Below are positions 51,191 to 61,858 of a stretch of DNA of 64,000 nucleotides, piece by piece. The notes beneath the pieces were generated by a model. It saw nothing but the letters and a program-made list of their open reading frames with translations, searched no databases and was not told the origin of the DNA. How positions within the stretch are numbered: position 1 is the stretch's first letter; every line of letters begins with the position of its first letter. This stretch comes from Litchfieldia alkalitelluris (lineage in GTDB: Bacteria > Bacillota > Bacilli > Bacillales > Salisediminibacteriaceae): positions 1,471,103-1,535,102 of the forward strand of contig NZ_KZ119600.1 in the NCBI RefSeq assembly GCF_002153425.1, given 5' to 3'. Made by a program: the position numbers and the translations under genes.

Positions 51191-51223
51191 CAAAAAAACG
51201 AGATCTTAAGGGGGATCAGTAAG

Positions 51224-52348
51224 ATGAAAAAAGGTTTATTAATGTTTCTTTTTAGTATCTTTGCATTAGGTACAATTTTAGCAGCATGTGGACAAGCAGA
51301 TGACAATGAGGTAGAAACACCAGCAGACACTGGTGATACTGGTGAAGAAGTGGAAGACGGCGAAGGTACTGCAGAAGACACTGGTGATTTTGTAGCTAAA
51401 ATGGTAACGGACGAAGGCGGTGTGGATGATTTATCATTCAACCAGTCAGCATGGGAAGGTTTAAAACAATTCGGAGAAGATTTTGGTGTAGAGGTTGATT
51501 ATCAACAATCTAGTGATGCATCAGACTATGCTCCAAACTTAAATCGTTTAGCACGTGACCCTGAAACGTCTATTGCTTTTGCAATTGGCTTCTTAATGGA
51601 AGATGATATTCGTTCTGTGGCACAACAACATACAGATAAACAATTTGCGATCGTAGATACTGTTGTAACAGATGATGATGACAATACAATCCCTAATATT
51701 GCTAACATTACTTTTGCTGAGCATCAAGGTTCTTTCTTAGTGGGAGTTGTCGCTGGATTACAAACTGAAACTGACCACGTTGGATTCATTGGTGGTGTAG
51801 AAAGTGGTTTAATTAAGAAATTTGAAAATGGATTTAAAGCTGGGGTTAAAGCAGTAAATCCTGATGCAACTGTGTCAGTTCAATATGCACAATCTTTTAA
51901 CGATGCTGCAACAGGTCAGAGCATTGCAAATACTTTCTATTCAAATGGAGCAGATATCATTTATCATGCTTCAGGTGGTACTGGTAATGGTGTTTTCTCT
52001 GAAGCCATTAACAGAGCAAGAAATGGAGAAAACGTTTGGGTTATTGGTGTAGATAGGGACCAACATGAAGAAGGAGAATGGGCAGACGGTAACGTAACCC
52101 TTACTTCTATGGTAAAACGTGTTGACCAAGCTGTTTATCAAGTGTCTCAAATGACAATGGAAGGTAACTTCCCTGGTGGAGAAATCCTTGAGTTTGAACT
52201 TGCTGATCATGGTGTTGGGATTGCTGAATCAACGGAAAATGTATCAGAAGAAATATTAAGTGCCGTTGATGAGTGGACACAACGTATTTTAGATGGTGAG
52301 TTTGAAGTACCACAAACGGATGAAGAATTTGAGGAGTTTGAAATTTAA
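51224..52348 (+). CDS. nupN: BMP-family nucleoside-binding lipoprotein (NupN-like)
   Basis: A 374-residue lipoprotein with lipobox LAACG and an acidic Thr/Glu linker, then the BMP (basic membrane protein/PnrA) domain that binds purine nucleosides. Family signs are VTDEGGVDDLSFNQSAWEG, the DTVV strand, FIGGVESGLIKKFENGFKAG and the VIGVDRDQ strand. It delivers nucleosides to the ABC permeases that follow. In B. subtilis the orthologous nupNOPQ (yufNOPQ) operon imports guanosine and is controlled by CodY; no clear CodY box was seen. A terminator-like stem after it may reduce expression of the ABC genes. Confidence 0.92.
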   Translation: MKKGLLMFLFSIFALGTILAACGQADDNEVETPADTGDTGEEVEDGEGTAEDTGDFVAKMVTDEGGVDDLSFNQSAWEGLKQFGEDFGVEVDYQQSSDASDYAPNLNRLARDPETSIAFAIGFLMEDDIRSVAQQHTDKQFAIVDTVVTDDDDNTIPNIANITFAEHQGSFLVGVVAGLQTETDHVGFIGGVESGLIKKFENGFKAGVKAVNPDATVSVQYAQSFNDAATGQSIANTFYSNGADIIYHASGGTGNGVFSEAINRARNGENVWVIGVDRDQHEEGEWADGNVTLTSMVKRVDQAVYQVSQMTMEGNFPGGEILEFELADHGVGIAESTENVSEEILSAVDEWTQRILDGEFEVPQTDEEFEEFEI

Positions 52349-52358
52349 ATAAAGATTT

Positions 52359-52392
52359 AACAAAGGCTAGTGCTCCACTAGCCTTTGTTTAT
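52359..52392 (+). terminator. Internal attenuating hairpin after the BMP gene
   Basis: AACAAAGGCTAGTG and CACTAGCCTTTGTTT pair perfectly around CTC. Lying inside the operon, it probably gives partial termination so that binding protein exceeds transporter. Confidence 0.8.
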
Positions 52393-52439
52393 AGAATTAG
52401 ACACAAGGCTTTTATGCTTTACTGTCAGGAGTGATGATA

Positions 52440-53969
52440 TTGGATTATGTGATAGAGATGAATAATATTCGAAAAGAGTTTCCTGGCATTGTTGCAAATG
52501 ACAATATTACTTTGCAAGTCAAACAAGGGGAAATTCATGCTCTTTTAGGGGAAAATGGTGCTGGGAAATCTACATTAATGAACGTACTTTTTGGTCTTTA
52601 CCAACCTGAAAAGGGTGAGATTAAGGTGCGTGGTGAAAAAGTGGAAATCACTGATCCTAATGTGGCAAATGACCTTGGTATTGGGATGGTTCACCAGCAT
52701 TTTATGTTAATTGATAAATTTACAGTAACTGAAAACATAATTTTAGGTAATGAACCCACTAAATTTGGTAACATCGATTTGAGAAAAGCAGAAAAGGACG
52801 TTGCAGAGATTTCAGAAATGTATGGACTACAAGTTGATCCGAGAGCAAAAATTGAAGATATTTCTGTAGGAATGCAACAAAGGGTTGAAATACTGAAAAC
52901 GCTTTATCGTGGTGCTGAAATTCTTATTTTTGATGAACCAACTGCTGTATTGACCCCTCAAGAAATAAATGAATTAATGGAAATTATGAAAAAGCTTATT
53001 AATGAAGGAAAATCCATCATTTTAATTACACATAAATTAAAAGAGATTTTAGCTGTTTGTGATCAATGTACAGTCATTCGCAGAGGAAAAGGAATCGGTA
53101 CTGTAAATGTAAAAGAAACGAATCAAAATGAATTAGCAGCCATGATGGTTGGTCGTGAAATTAGTTTTGCAGTGGAGAAAACAGTGGCGAAGCCAAAAGA
53201 TCCTGTCCTTAAAATAGAAAATTTAGTCGTGAGAGACGCACGAGACGTGAAGGCTGTAAATGACTTAAATCTTGAAATAAGGGCTGGAGAAATTCTAGGG
53301 ATTGCTGGTGTTGATGGAAATGGGCAGACAGAACTTATTGAATCTATAGTTGGTCTTCAAAAATCCGAAAGTGGCAAAATCACCATTGATGGAAAAGACA
53401 TTACGAATCTTTCACCTCGAAAGGTAACGGAGTCAGGGTTAGGACATATCCCTCAAGACCGTCATAAGCATGGACTAGTGTTAGATTTTTCTGTAGGAGA
53501 AAATATTTTACTACAAACGTATTATCGTCAACCGTATTCTAAAAATGGTGTTTTGTTTTACCCAAAGATGTACGAGAAAGCAAAAGAGTTAATTGAAGAA
53601 TATGATGTTCGCACTCCTAGTGAACGAACGTTAGCAAGGGCTTTATCAGGAGGGAATCAGCAAAAAGCTATTATTGCAAGAGAGGTAGATAGATCACCTA
53701 ACTTATTAATAGCCGCTCAGCCTACCCGTGGTCTTGATGTAGGTGCAATTGAATTTATACACAAAAAGCTCGTGGAAGAGCGGGATAAAGGTCGAGCTGT
53801 CCTATTAATTTCCTTCGAATTAGATGAAATACGAAATGTTAGTGACCGTATAGCAGTAATCTATGAAGGGAAGATAGTGGCCATTGTTGATCCGAAAGAT
53901 ACAACTGAGCAGGAGCTTGGCTTATTGATGGCTGGCGGAAAGCAAGAGAAAGCAGGTGAATCCAATTGA
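52440..53969 (+). CDS. nupO: Nucleoside ABC transporter ATPase (NupO-like)
   Basis: A 509-residue protein with two ABC domains fused. Domain 1 has GENGAGKST, LLGENGAG and the degenerate signature ISVGMQQR, as usual in this family. Domain 2 has GVDGNGQTE and LSGGNQQK with the substituted Walker B LLIAAQPTRGLD, also typical. It energises nucleoside uptake. I chose TTG 52440 behind CAGGAG, because relatives begin M-x-YVIEM; ATG 52434 and GTG 52431 are too close to the ribosome site. Confidence 0.92.
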   Translation: MDYVIEMNNIRKEFPGIVANDNITLQVKQGEIHALLGENGAGKSTLMNVLFGLYQPEKGEIKVRGEKVEITDPNVANDLGIGMVHQHFMLIDKFTVTENIILGNEPTKFGNIDLRKAEKDVAEISEMYGLQVDPRAKIEDISVGMQQRVEILKTLYRGAEILIFDEPTAVLTPQEINELMEIMKKLINEGKSIILITHKLKEILAVCDQCTVIRRGKGIGTVNVKETNQNELAAMMVGREISFAVEKTVAKPKDPVLKIENLVVRDARDVKAVNDLNLEIRAGEILGIAGVDGNGQTELIESIVGLQKSESGKITIDGKDITNLSPRKVTESGLGHIPQDRHKHGLVLDFSVGENILLQTYYRQPYSKNGVLFYPKMYEKAKELIEEYDVRTPSERTLARALSGGNQQKAIIAREVDRSPNLLIAAQPTRGLDVGAIEFIHKKLVEERDKGRAVLLISFELDEIRNVSDRIAVIYEGKIVAIVDPKDTTEQELGLLMAGGKQEKAGESN

Positions 53970-55024
53970 AACTAATTAAAGATACAGCTGTTAAATTGGC
54001 AATTCCCCTGATAGCAATATTCTTCGGCTTCTTTGCAGGAGCAATTATCATGCTTGCAAGTGGTAACAATCCTATTGCAGGCTATGCTGCCCTTATAGAT
54101 GGTGTAATCGGTGACGCGTATGTATTCGGTGAGACACTTCGTATGATGACGCCACTTATTTTTTCAGGTATAGCAGTGGCCTTTGCCTTTCGAACGGGTC
54201 TATTAAATATAGGGGTAGAGGGACAGTTAATCGTTGGTTGGCTTGCATCTGTAGTGGTTGGTATCGTATTTGACCTTCCGATGGTTATACACCTTCCATT
54301 GGCTATCTTAGCAGGTGCTATAGCTGGTGGAATATGGGGATTTCTTCCTGGGATTTTAAAGGCGAGATTCCAAGTTCACGAGGTTATTGTCACGATTATG
54401 TTAAATTACGTTGCACTTCATGTAAGCAACCATGTAATACGTAATTATATGCTAGCATCAGGGCAACGTACTGATTTTATCTCTCCAACTGCATCGTTAA
54501 CATCAGATTTTTTAGCTGGATTAACTGATTTTTCAAGAATGCACTGGGGATTTTTCCTGGCTATAGCTGCATGTGTCATTATGTGGTTTATCCTTTGGAA
54601 AACAACGAAAGGATATGAATTACGGGCTGCTGGGTTTAATCCAAATGCCTCATCATATGCAGGTATGAATGTAAAAACAAATATCGTACTATCTATGGTT
54701 ATCTCTGGCGCATTTGCAGGTATCGGTGGGGCAATGGAAGGTCTAGGAACATATGGCTTTATTCAAATTCTATCAAGCTTTACAAACTTAGGATTCGACG
54801 GAATAGCTGTGGCTTTACTCGGTGGAAGTACATCTATTGGGATCTTTCTTGCAGCATTTTTATTCGGTGGTTTAAAAATTGGAGCTGCAAATATGCAAGC
54901 AGGTGCAAATGTCGCACCAGAGCTTGTTGAAATCGTAATAGCCCTGATCATTTTCTTTGTGGCATCTAGTTACTTAATTCGTTTAATTTTAAACCGTCTC
55001 CAAAGTAAGAAGGAGGGGAAATAA
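53966..55024 (+). CDS. nupP: Nucleoside ABC transporter permease (NupP-like)
   Basis: A 352-residue permease with about eight to ten segments of the BPD_transp_2 family. Typical stretches are TGLLNIGVEGQLIVGW, FQVHEVIVTIMLNYVA, LRAAGFNPNAS and FDGIAVALLGG. It starts at TTG 53966, overlapping the ATPase stop codon by 4 bases, which indicates translational coupling. Confidence 0.92.
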   Translation: MKLIKDTAVKLAIPLIAIFFGFFAGAIIMLASGNNPIAGYAALIDGVIGDAYVFGETLRMMTPLIFSGIAVAFAFRTGLLNIGVEGQLIVGWLASVVVGIVFDLPMVIHLPLAILAGAIAGGIWGFLPGILKARFQVHEVIVTIMLNYVALHVSNHVIRNYMLASGQRTDFISPTASLTSDFLAGLTDFSRMHWGFFLAIAACVIMWFILWKTTKGYELRAAGFNPNASSYAGMNVKTNIVLSMVISGAFAGIGGAMEGLGTYGFIQILSSFTNLGFDGIAVALLGGSTSIGIFLAAFLFGGLKIGAANMQAGANVAPELVEIVIALIIFFVASSYLIRLILNRLQSKKEGK

Positions 55025-55025
55025 A

Positions 55026-55988
55026 ATGGATATTATCTCAATATTAAATTTAATTATCCCAACTGCAATTTTTGCAGCAACTCCTTTAATATTTACTGCT
55101 TTGGGCGGCCTGTTTAGTGAACGTGCAGGGGTTGTTAACATTGGTCTTGAAGGTCTCATGGTAATGGGAGCTTTTAGTGGGATTGTATTTACACTACTGT
55201 TTGAAAGTCTAGGATTTGGAGCCGCATCTCCTTGGGTCGCATTAGTAATGGCAATGCTTATAGGTGCAATTTTTTCTCTTTTCCACGCGGTTGCTTCTAT
55301 AACTTTTCGCGCTGATCAAATCGTCAGTGGTGTTGCCTTAAACTTTCTAGCTGTTGGACTTACAGTCTTTTTAACGAGAGAAATTTTCGGAAGAGGTCAA
55401 ACAGATTATATTAGTGAAAGAATTTTCCGTGAGAATATCCTATTTCTAAGTGATATACCAGTGGTAGGTAACTGGTTTTTCAGCAATATTTACCCTACCT
55501 CGATCGTTTCGTTAGTTTTTGTATTGGTCGTTTGGTACGTTGTATTTAAAACGCCTTTCGGACTCCGACTTCGTTCTGTTGGAGAACACCCAATGGCAGC
55601 CGATACAATGGGAATCAAAGTGAATAGAATGAAGTATATTGCTGTTATGTTAAGTGGGGCTCTAGGTGGAATTGGTGGAGCTGTCTATGCAATAACTACC
55701 TCTGCAAACTTTAGTGGTGGCACAATTGCAGGGCAAGGATTTATGGCATTAGCTGCATTAATTTTTGGTAAATGGAATCCACTTGGTGTATTAGGAGCAG
55801 CATTGTTCTTTGGCTTTGCGCAATCACTGAGTCTTTCTGCTCAGCAGATTCCTGCATTAGCAAATGTCCCTCAAGTATATTTGCTCATTGCACCATACGT
55901 CCTGACGATTCTAGCTCTTGCTGGTTTTGTTGGAAAAGCAGAAGGTCCTAAAGCGATTGGTAAGGCTTACGAGAAGGGTAGCCGATAA
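55026..55988 (+). CDS. nupQ: Nucleoside ABC transporter permease (NupQ-like)
   Basis: A 320-residue second permease of the same family, shorter than NupP. It has ERAGVVNIGLEGLM near the N-terminus, the EAA-like loop LRSVGEHPMAADTMGIKV and GQGFMALAALIFGKWNP. It forms the channel together with NupP. The ATG follows AGGAGGGG one base after the nupP stop. The unit ends in a terminator. Confidence 0.92.
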   Translation: MDIISILNLIIPTAIFAATPLIFTALGGLFSERAGVVNIGLEGLMVMGAFSGIVFTLLFESLGFGAASPWVALVMAMLIGAIFSLFHAVASITFRADQIVSGVALNFLAVGLTVFLTREIFGRGQTDYISERIFRENILFLSDIPVVGNWFFSNIYPTSIVSLVFVLVVWYVVFKTPFGLRLRSVGEHPMAADTMGIKVNRMKYIAVMLSGALGGIGGAVYAITTSANFSGGTIAGQGFMALAALIFGKWNPLGVLGAALFFGFAQSLSLSAQQIPALANVPQVYLLIAPYVLTILALAGFVGKAEGPKAIGKAYEKGSR

Positions 55989-56011
55989 AATAATTAAAAA
56001 ATATATGTATT

Positions 56012-56050
56012 AGAAGACCACTTTGCAAAGCGAAGTGGTCCTTCTTCTTC
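56012..56050 (+). terminator. Terminator of the nup-like operon
   Basis: GACCACTT and AAGTGGTC pair, with flanking complementarity GAAG/CTTC, followed by a T-rich run. Confidence 0.7.
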
Positions 56051-56215
56051 GTAGATTATTATTAAGTGAAAGAGATATGTGAAAAAATCTAGTAAATAAT
56101 ATATTTTTGCAAAGGTAAAGCTATCCTTATAAGCGAGAATCGTTGCAAATATTAACCTTTCATATTAGATTAGAGTTTGACTGATATAATTGAAAGAGAG
56201 AGGATGGAAAGTCCC

Positions 56216-57751
56216 ATGAATCCGTTAGATATGTCCAAGTTCGAAAAGAAAGTAATTATTAGAAACATACGACATGATGATATAGATAAAATCATTCAGC
56301 TTTCAAAAATTTGTTTTCCAAAGATGGAGCCTTGGAAAAGGGAGCATCTAGAAAGTCATCTTCAAGTGTTTCCTGAAGGACAGTTTTGTGTGGAACTAGA
56401 AGGAGAAATTATAGGTTCCTGTGCTAGTCTCATAATAAATTTTGATGAATATGATGATCAGCATACGTGGGATGAAATAACAGACGAAGGTTATATTACA
56501 AACCATGATTCAGAAGGTTACAACTTATATGGGATTGAAGTTGCCGTCCACCCTGAATATCGTAGAATGAAAATCGGACGCCGATTGTATGAGGCACGCA
56601 AAGATTTGGCTCGTAGAATGAATCTAAAAAGTATCATCATTGGTGGAAGAATTCCAAATTATAATAAATATGCGAAGGAAATGTCACCAAGGGAATATGT
56701 AGAAGAAGTCATGCATCATAATTTATTTGATCCAGTTCTAACATTTCAGGTAATGAACGGTTTTACATTAAAGCGTGTTAATAAAGATTATTTGGATGAC
56801 GATAATGCTTCCATGAAATATGCAACGTTAATGGAATGGAACAATGTAGAATATCAACCAACTACAAAACGGCACTTTAAAACATCTTTTCCTGTTCGAA
56901 TTTGTGCGATTCAATATATGATGAAAAAGATTGATTCATTTGAAGAATTTGCTCAGCAATGTGAATACTACGCAGATGTTGGTGCTAGCTACCACTCCGA
57001 TTTTGTTGTTTTCCCTGAGATTTTCACCACTCAGCTTTTATCTTTTATAGAAGAAAAAAGACCAGCTCAAGCCATACGTCGCTTAACCGAATTTACAGAA
57101 GTGTATATAAATTTATTTACGGAGCTTGCTATTAAATATAACGTTAATATTATTGGCGGCTCACACTTCGTTGAAGAGGACGGAAAGATTTTTAACATAG
57201 CTTATTTGTTCCGTAGAGACGGGACGATAGAAAAGCAATATAAAATCCACATTACTCCAAATGAGCGAAAGTTCTGGGGGATTCACGGTGGAGATAAGGT
57301 GGAAGTATTCGATACAGACTGTGGTAAAATCGCGATTCAGATTTGTTATGATATCCAGTTCCCTGAACTTTCAAGAATAGCAACTGAAAAGGGAGCAAAC
57401 ATTATTTTCTCCCCATTCTGTACGGATGAGCGACAAGGTTACCTGCGAGTAAGGTATTGTGCACAAGCAAGGGCAATCGAAAATCAAGTATATACGATGA
57501 TAACAGGTACAGTAGGGAACTTGACTCATGTAGAAAATATGGATATTCAATATGCTCAGTCAGGAATATTTACTCCGTCAGACTTTCCATTTCCACGGGA
57601 TGGTATTGTAGGGGAGTGTAATCCTAATATTGAAGCTGTTGTTGTTGGAGATGTTGATCTAGAGTTATTAAGAAGGAATCGTAAGTCAGGAACTGTAACT
57701 CAGTGGAAGGATCGACGAAAGGACCTGTTTGAACTTAAATATGATTGCTAA
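56216..57751 (+). CDS. Fusion of GNAT acetyltransferase and carbon-nitrogen hydrolase
   Basis: A 511-residue two-domain protein. The N-terminal GNAT domain (about 10-205) shows LYGIEVAVHPEYRRMKIGRRLYEA with the acetyl-CoA-binding Arg-x-x-x-Ile-Gly-Arg pattern. The C-terminal nitrilase-superfamily domain (about 225-500) has the catalytic triad Glu268 (VFPEIF), Lys343 (YKIHITP) and Cys377 (QICYDIQ). Such fusions are common in Bacillaceae and probably release ammonia from an amide, perhaps one that the GNAT part makes or uses; the substrate is unknown. ATG 56216 was preferred over ATG 56204, whose ribosome site lies too close. Confidence 0.88.
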   Translation: MNPLDMSKFEKKVIIRNIRHDDIDKIIQLSKICFPKMEPWKREHLESHLQVFPEGQFCVELEGEIIGSCASLIINFDEYDDQHTWDEITDEGYITNHDSEGYNLYGIEVAVHPEYRRMKIGRRLYEARKDLARRMNLKSIIIGGRIPNYNKYAKEMSPREYVEEVMHHNLFDPVLTFQVMNGFTLKRVNKDYLDDDNASMKYATLMEWNNVEYQPTTKRHFKTSFPVRICAIQYMMKKIDSFEEFAQQCEYYADVGASYHSDFVVFPEIFTTQLLSFIEEKRPAQAIRRLTEFTEVYINLFTELAIKYNVNIIGGSHFVEEDGKIFNIAYLFRRDGTIEKQYKIHITPNERKFWGIHGGDKVEVFDTDCGKIAIQICYDIQFPELSRIATEKGANIIFSPFCTDERQGYLRVRYCAQARAIENQVYTMITGTVGNLTHVENMDIQYAQSGIFTPSDFPFPRDGIVGECNPNIEAVVVGDVDLELLRRNRKSGTVTQWKDRRKDLFELKYDC

Positions 57752-57763
57752 ATACAACAACCG

Positions 57764-57797
57764 ATCACTGTCATTTATTGGCAGTGATTATTTTGGC
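57764..57797 (+). terminator. Terminator of the GNAT-nitrilase gene
   Basis: ATCACTGTC and GGCAGTGAT pair with a mismatch around ATTTATTG, followed by TATTTTG. Confidence 0.65.
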
Positions 57798-57902
57798 TGT
57801 CTTCTTTGCCTCGGGAGCTTGGGGAGTTTTTTGAAAACGTCTCTTTATGAAGTTTACTCTTCCTTAATCATGACTAACATGTGAATGGAAGGGTGATTAG
57901 GA

Positions 57903-58331
57903 ATGAAAACAGAATCAAGTGCAAAAACAGTTAATTATAAAAAACATTTGCGGATTGTGATAACATTATTTTGTTTAAGTATTGTAGCTATGCTTTATAT
58001 GCTACCAATGGATACTGTAGTGGAGGAGGAAGGGGATTTATCTTGGACAATTCAATGGGCCGCAAAGGATTATCCTATCCGTACTGAGAATCAAACTACC
58101 ATACAAGTAATTGTAATGGAGGACCCATACACTTGGTTAGAGGGGGCAGACGTAAAAGGGGAATTCCATGCAGGCACAGCTAAAGCTGAAGTGGAGCTTG
58201 TTCATGTTGATGGTGGACTGTATGAGGGGCGAACTACATTTTCACAGCCAGGTAACTGGACAGGAGTAGTAACGGTTAAGGAGGGGGATCGCAAGAATTC
58301 ACAAGAAGTGAATATAATGGTACACGGATAA
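57903..58331 (+). CDS. FixH/YtkA-like membrane-anchored protein
   Basis: A 142-residue protein with one N-terminal membrane anchor (about 17-35) and an extracellular FixH/YtkA-like beta-sandwich. Recognisable are YPIRTENQTTIQVIV near 60-75 and GGLYEGRTTFSQPGNWTGVV near the end. FixH-type domains assist cytochrome oxidase or copper delivery; YtkA-like copies in Bacillus have no proven task. There is no Cys pair for copper. ATG 57903 follows GAAGGGTGATTAGG. Confidence 0.72.
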   Translation: MKTESSAKTVNYKKHLRIVITLFCLSIVAMLYMLPMDTVVEEEGDLSWTIQWAAKDYPIRTENQTTIQVIVMEDPYTWLEGADVKGEFHAGTAKAEVELVHVDGGLYEGRTTFSQPGNWTGVVTVKEGDRKNSQEVNIMVHG

Positions 58332-58436
58332 TGAAACATGCCTTTAGTTTTTACGAATTTGTTGGTAAAATTAAGCATAAAGTATATAACTAAACGCCCT
58401 AAGTCAAACGCCGTGGAAACGAACGGTACTTAGTGA

Positions 58437-59969
<1,533 letters not shown>

Positions 59970-60285
59970 ATCTTGATTATTGTTCAAATAAATGAAAGTT
60001 AGTACTTTATTCTCTCCACAAAAATAGATGATAATAGGTCTTTTATTGTTATTTGACAAAAGTATTGCGATAATTGTCGTAATAAAACTAAAATATTCCT
60101 TTCACTTTTTGAAAGTTTTATATTAAAATATATTTAAGTACTATATTGATAAACAATTATATGATAGATATAATAATAGAAAGATTTTTTAATTTAGGAA
60201 AGCGAGTACCTGTAACAAAAAAACGTAAAAGTTTAACATCGCTTTAATTTAATGAGGAAAGTGAAAGTAATCTTTGGGGAAACGA
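59970..60285. other. AT-rich gap with an imperfect palindrome
   Basis: There is no gene. It holds TTGACA at 60053-60058 and, at 60063-60084, half-sites TATTGCGATAA and TTGTCGTAATA that are inverted (9 of 11 pairs), which would be a plausible operator. I cannot assign it to a known regulator. Confidence 0.3.
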
Positions 60286-60294
60286 GTGAAACAA

Positions 60295-60492
60295 ATGGGG
60301 ATTCAATATTATCTAAAACGACAAATGGAAGAAAAAAGATCACAAATGATCCAGTCCGCTCAAGAAAACGGATTTACGTCCAATCAGACGGTCCGTTATA
60401 GTCAAGAATTGGATCATTTAATGAACATGTATCTTCGTTTGTGTGTAAAAAAAAGTGATGATGAGGATTCTTTGCGACAAGCTTTTGGTTAA
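60295..60492 (+). CDS. Spo0E-like sporulation phosphatase
   Basis: A 65-residue protein of the Spo0E family of aspartyl-phosphate phosphatases. The pattern is a first helix with KRSQMIQSA, a turn ENGFTSNQTVRY, then SQELDHLMNMYLRL, which contains the conserved S-x-E-L-D motif. It would remove phosphate from Spo0A~P and delay sporulation. The start is uncertain: ATG 60295 was taken, but GTG 60286 and TTG 60274 are in frame and no strong ribosome site distinguishes them. It is alone, with a terminator after it. Confidence 0.78.
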   Translation: MGIQYYLKRQMEEKRSQMIQSAQENGFTSNQTVRYSQELDHLMNMYLRLCVKKSDDEDSLRQAFG

Positions 60493-60495
60493 TAC

Positions 60496-60536
60496 AAAAA
60501 ACACCAAATCGTATTCACGAGTGGTGTTTTTTTGTT
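60496..60536. terminator. Bidirectional terminator after the Spo0E-like gene
   Basis: AAAAAACACCA and TGGTGTTTTTTT pair across a 15-base loop; it also serves the convergent EamA gene. Confidence 0.7.
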
Positions 60537-60538
60537 TA

Positions 60539-61462
60539 TTACGCTTCTTTTTTGAACTGTATTTGTTTCTGTCTCTGTCTGCTTTTCATTCCTGTTGATA
60601 AGTACACACCTATTAGTACAATGATTCCACCGAATAAATGATGGTAGGTAAAGACTTCTCCTAAAAAAGTAATAGCCAACACAGTAGTAAACACAGGCAC
60701 TAAGTTGAAAAAAACGGAAGCTTTTGCTGGTCCAATTTCTGCTACTCCTTTATACCATGCTAACAAGGCGATGGCAGAAGGAAAGAGACCGATATACATG
60801 ATCCCAAGTATTGTATTCCAATCAAATAAAGAAGGAAAACCATATGTAATCCATTCATAGAGTGCTAATGGAAAAAGAATGATAGCTCCAATTATCATTG
60901 TCATTACAAGACCTGCAATATTAGGAAATTTATAGCTATGTTTTTTTATGATAATCGAATAGATGGCCCAACAGACTATACCAAAAAGCATAATGATATC
61001 TCCAATATTAAAGGAAAGACTCCTAATAACAGCAAATGAGCCTTCTGTAATAATCCACAGTATCCCTCCAAAGGATAAAATGATTCCCCCTAGTTGAATT
61101 TTATTTAAGGTTTCCCTTAACAAAATAAAGCCTAAAATAGCAGCTACAGCTGGCGTTAAAGCGTCTACAATTGCAGCATTTATAGAACTTGTATAGTTTA
61201 CAGCAGAATAAAGGGCAACGTTAAACAGGACAACCCCTGTTAAAGAAATCCCTAATAAAGGCTTCCATTCCTTTTTCCATAACGAATGATTTAACCGTAA
61301 AGTTTTGTAACAAAGGGGCAACAGAAAAATACTTGCTGCCACTACCCTAAATAGAGCCAAAGTAAATGGTGGGATAACCCCTTCAAATGCTTTACCTACA
61401 ATAAAGTTTCCAGAGAAAAATAACATGGCTGAAGTTAGTATAATGTATGGATGAATTCGCAT
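60539..61462 (-). CDS. EamA-family (DMT) transporter
   Basis: A 307-residue transporter with ten segments in two EamA repeats (PPFTLALFRVVAASIFLLP near the N-terminus; GPAKASVFFNLVPVFTTVLA in the second repeat). It ends in a basic Gln/Lys-rich tail. It is an exporter of unknown small metabolites. The ATG follows AGGAGGG. Similar in layout to the protein at 44721 but not a close copy. Confidence 0.88.
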   Translation of the reverse strand: MRIHPYIILTSAMLFFSGNFIVGKAFEGVIPPFTLALFRVVAASIFLLPLCYKTLRLNHSLWKKEWKPLLGISLTGVVLFNVALYSAVNYTSSINAAIVDALTPAVAAILGFILLRETLNKIQLGGIILSFGGILWIITEGSFAVIRSLSFNIGDIIMLFGIVCWAIYSIIIKKHSYKFPNIAGLVMTMIIGAIILFPLALYEWITYGFPSLFDWNTILGIMYIGLFPSAIALLAWYKGVAEIGPAKASVFFNLVPVFTTVLAITFLGEVFTYHHLFGGIIVLIGVYLSTGMKSRQRQKQIQFKKEA

Positions 61463-61645
61463 AGCCTAGCCCTCCTAAGTGACTAGTATAACATGGAGGC
61501 AACTTCTACTGGGGATAAATGCACCTTCATTAAATATAATGTGCGTCACATTAGAAAGAAAATTCAGATTTTTAGTTGTGGACATGTTACAAACAAGGGA
61601 AAGTGAGTTATAATGAAGAAAAGACTAAGGAGCGGGTGAACTTTC

Positions 61646-61789
61646 ATGTCCATTGTGTACATTTGTAACCAATGTAAAGGGTCTGGTTCTATTGAGAAGA
61701 GAGTTTGGATTTTGACGAAAAAAGCTTCATGCCGCTTGTGCAACGGTACAGGAAAACGAAAGTATAAGAAGGAAAGATTAGTTAAGTGA
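61646..61789 (+). CDS. 47-residue CxxCxGxG zinc-finger protein
   Basis: A small basic protein with two CxxCxGxG-type repeats, CNQCKGSGS (7-15) and CRLCNGTGK (29-37), the same repeat that binds zinc in the DnaJ cysteine-rich domain. Two such repeats can make one complete zinc site. The basic tail KRKYKKERLVK could contact RNA or DNA. The ATG is preceded by AAGGAGCGGG, and a terminator follows. No known family name is certain; relatives may be small anti-TRAP-like or DnaJ-finger proteins. Confidence 0.72.
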   Translation: MSIVYICNQCKGSGSIEKRVWILTKKASCRLCNGTGKRKYKKERLVK

Positions 61790-61811
61790 TCATTAATGTG
61801 CAGTGTTATAA

Positions 61812-61856
61812 AAAGAAGACGAGGCTGTGACATTGGTTCATAGCCTCGTCTTTTGA
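61812..61856. terminator. Bidirectional terminator between the zinc-finger gene and prfC
   Basis: AAGACGAGGCTGTGA and TCATAGCCTCGTCTT pair with one mismatch around CATTGGT, with T-runs on both sides. Confidence 0.85.
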
Positions 61857-61858
61857 TA

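Larger units (their letters stand above)
50676..51223. other. 548-bp divergent control region
   Basis: There is no gene. It contains the two Spo0A-like boxes (50867-50908), a weak promoter candidate TTGAGT...TATAAA (about 51027-51055) and a structured leader just before the BMP gene (51130-51190). Confidence 0.5.
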
